DNA of 64,000 nt from Atopsyche davidsoni (Eukaryota > Arthropoda > Insecta > Trichoptera > Hydrobiosidae): assembly GCA_022113835.1 (NCBI GenBank), contig JAILWY010000021.1, positions 5,146,001-5,210,000 of the forward strand, written 5' to 3'. The position numbers and the translations under genes are program-made. Below, piece by piece: positions 63,725 to 64,000 of this stretch (the first letter of the stretch is position 1; the number at the start of each line of letters is the position of its first letter). Under the pieces are notes generated by a model. The model was not told where the DNA came from. It saw nothing but the letters and a program-made list of their open reading frames with translations, and did no database searches.

Positions 63725-63930
63725 GCATCAATTATGAAGATGTTGTGGCGCGATAGGTATTAACAGGTATCGAAGGGGGCCGATTGCAATCGGGCCGGCA
63801 GCTGCCTGCGATTTGACCTTTTGAGCTGCACTTCCCGCGATGGCTGCATTCAGGCCGATGTGCCCCGACAATGCGTGAGTGCCCATTAAACTCTCACAAT
63901 GAAGAGTTTCCAATCGAACTGATATGCCCT
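63725..63930. promoter_or_regulatory. GC-rich island with two palindromes
   Basis: CCGATTGCAATCGG (63780-63793) and GGCAGCTGCC (63797-63806) are perfect palindromes four bases apart. The second is a proneural-type E-box. GATTTGACCTTTTGAG follows. A 61-codon minus-strand frame is open, but regulatory use is more likely. Confidence 0.35.
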
Positions 63931-64000
63931 GAATTCAATAATGGCTTTCAGAAGTTTTAATTGAATAGGAAGCTGTTGAAATAATATGTGCGCTACGATT

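Overview
This window is nuclear DNA from an animal, most likely an insect. It is strongly AT-rich, and its one clear protein-coding gene is split by introns of about 0.7 to 5.2 kb. Short stretches of the insect-type telomere unit TTAGG occur inside the sequence, and there is a pogo/Tigger-like transposon remnant. No prokaryotic features (operons, Shine-Dalgarno sites, dense ORFs) are present. I cannot name the species.

Layout: 1-24 kb is mostly AT-rich non-coding DNA. It holds a decayed pogo/Tigger fragment (about 3.48-3.84 kb), two related dispersed-repeat copies (about 2.96 and 3.95 kb), several short GC-richer patches of unknown role, and one candidate terminal exon (21313-21471, + strand).

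24.17-35.04 kb holds the main gene, on the minus strand. I reconstructed six coding exons that join in frame into a 393-residue membrane di-iron fatty acid hydroxylase / sterol desaturase family protein. It has all the histidine boxes (HRMYH, HKLHH, HDKHH), the family ending NFG...WDK-IHGT, and a C-terminal KKTR that fits a dilysine ER-retrieval signal. Its last intron begins with GC instead of GT.

35-42 kb is the upstream flank of that gene. It contains AT-rich DNA, an 85-bp tandem duplication, two good minus-strand splice donors that could belong to untranslated 5' exons, and a TATA-containing GC-rich patch.

42-64 kb looks different. GC-richer islands of 100-400 bp recur every 1-2 kb in AT-rich DNA. 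They contain CRE palindromes, E-boxes, an inverted SOX-like pair, a very strong G-quadruplex tract and CTCF-like words. This looks like the cis-regulatory landscape or introns of a developmental gene. A splice-flanked open segment at 59738-59932 (minus strand) may be one of its exons. None of this second locus could be named from the sequence alone.
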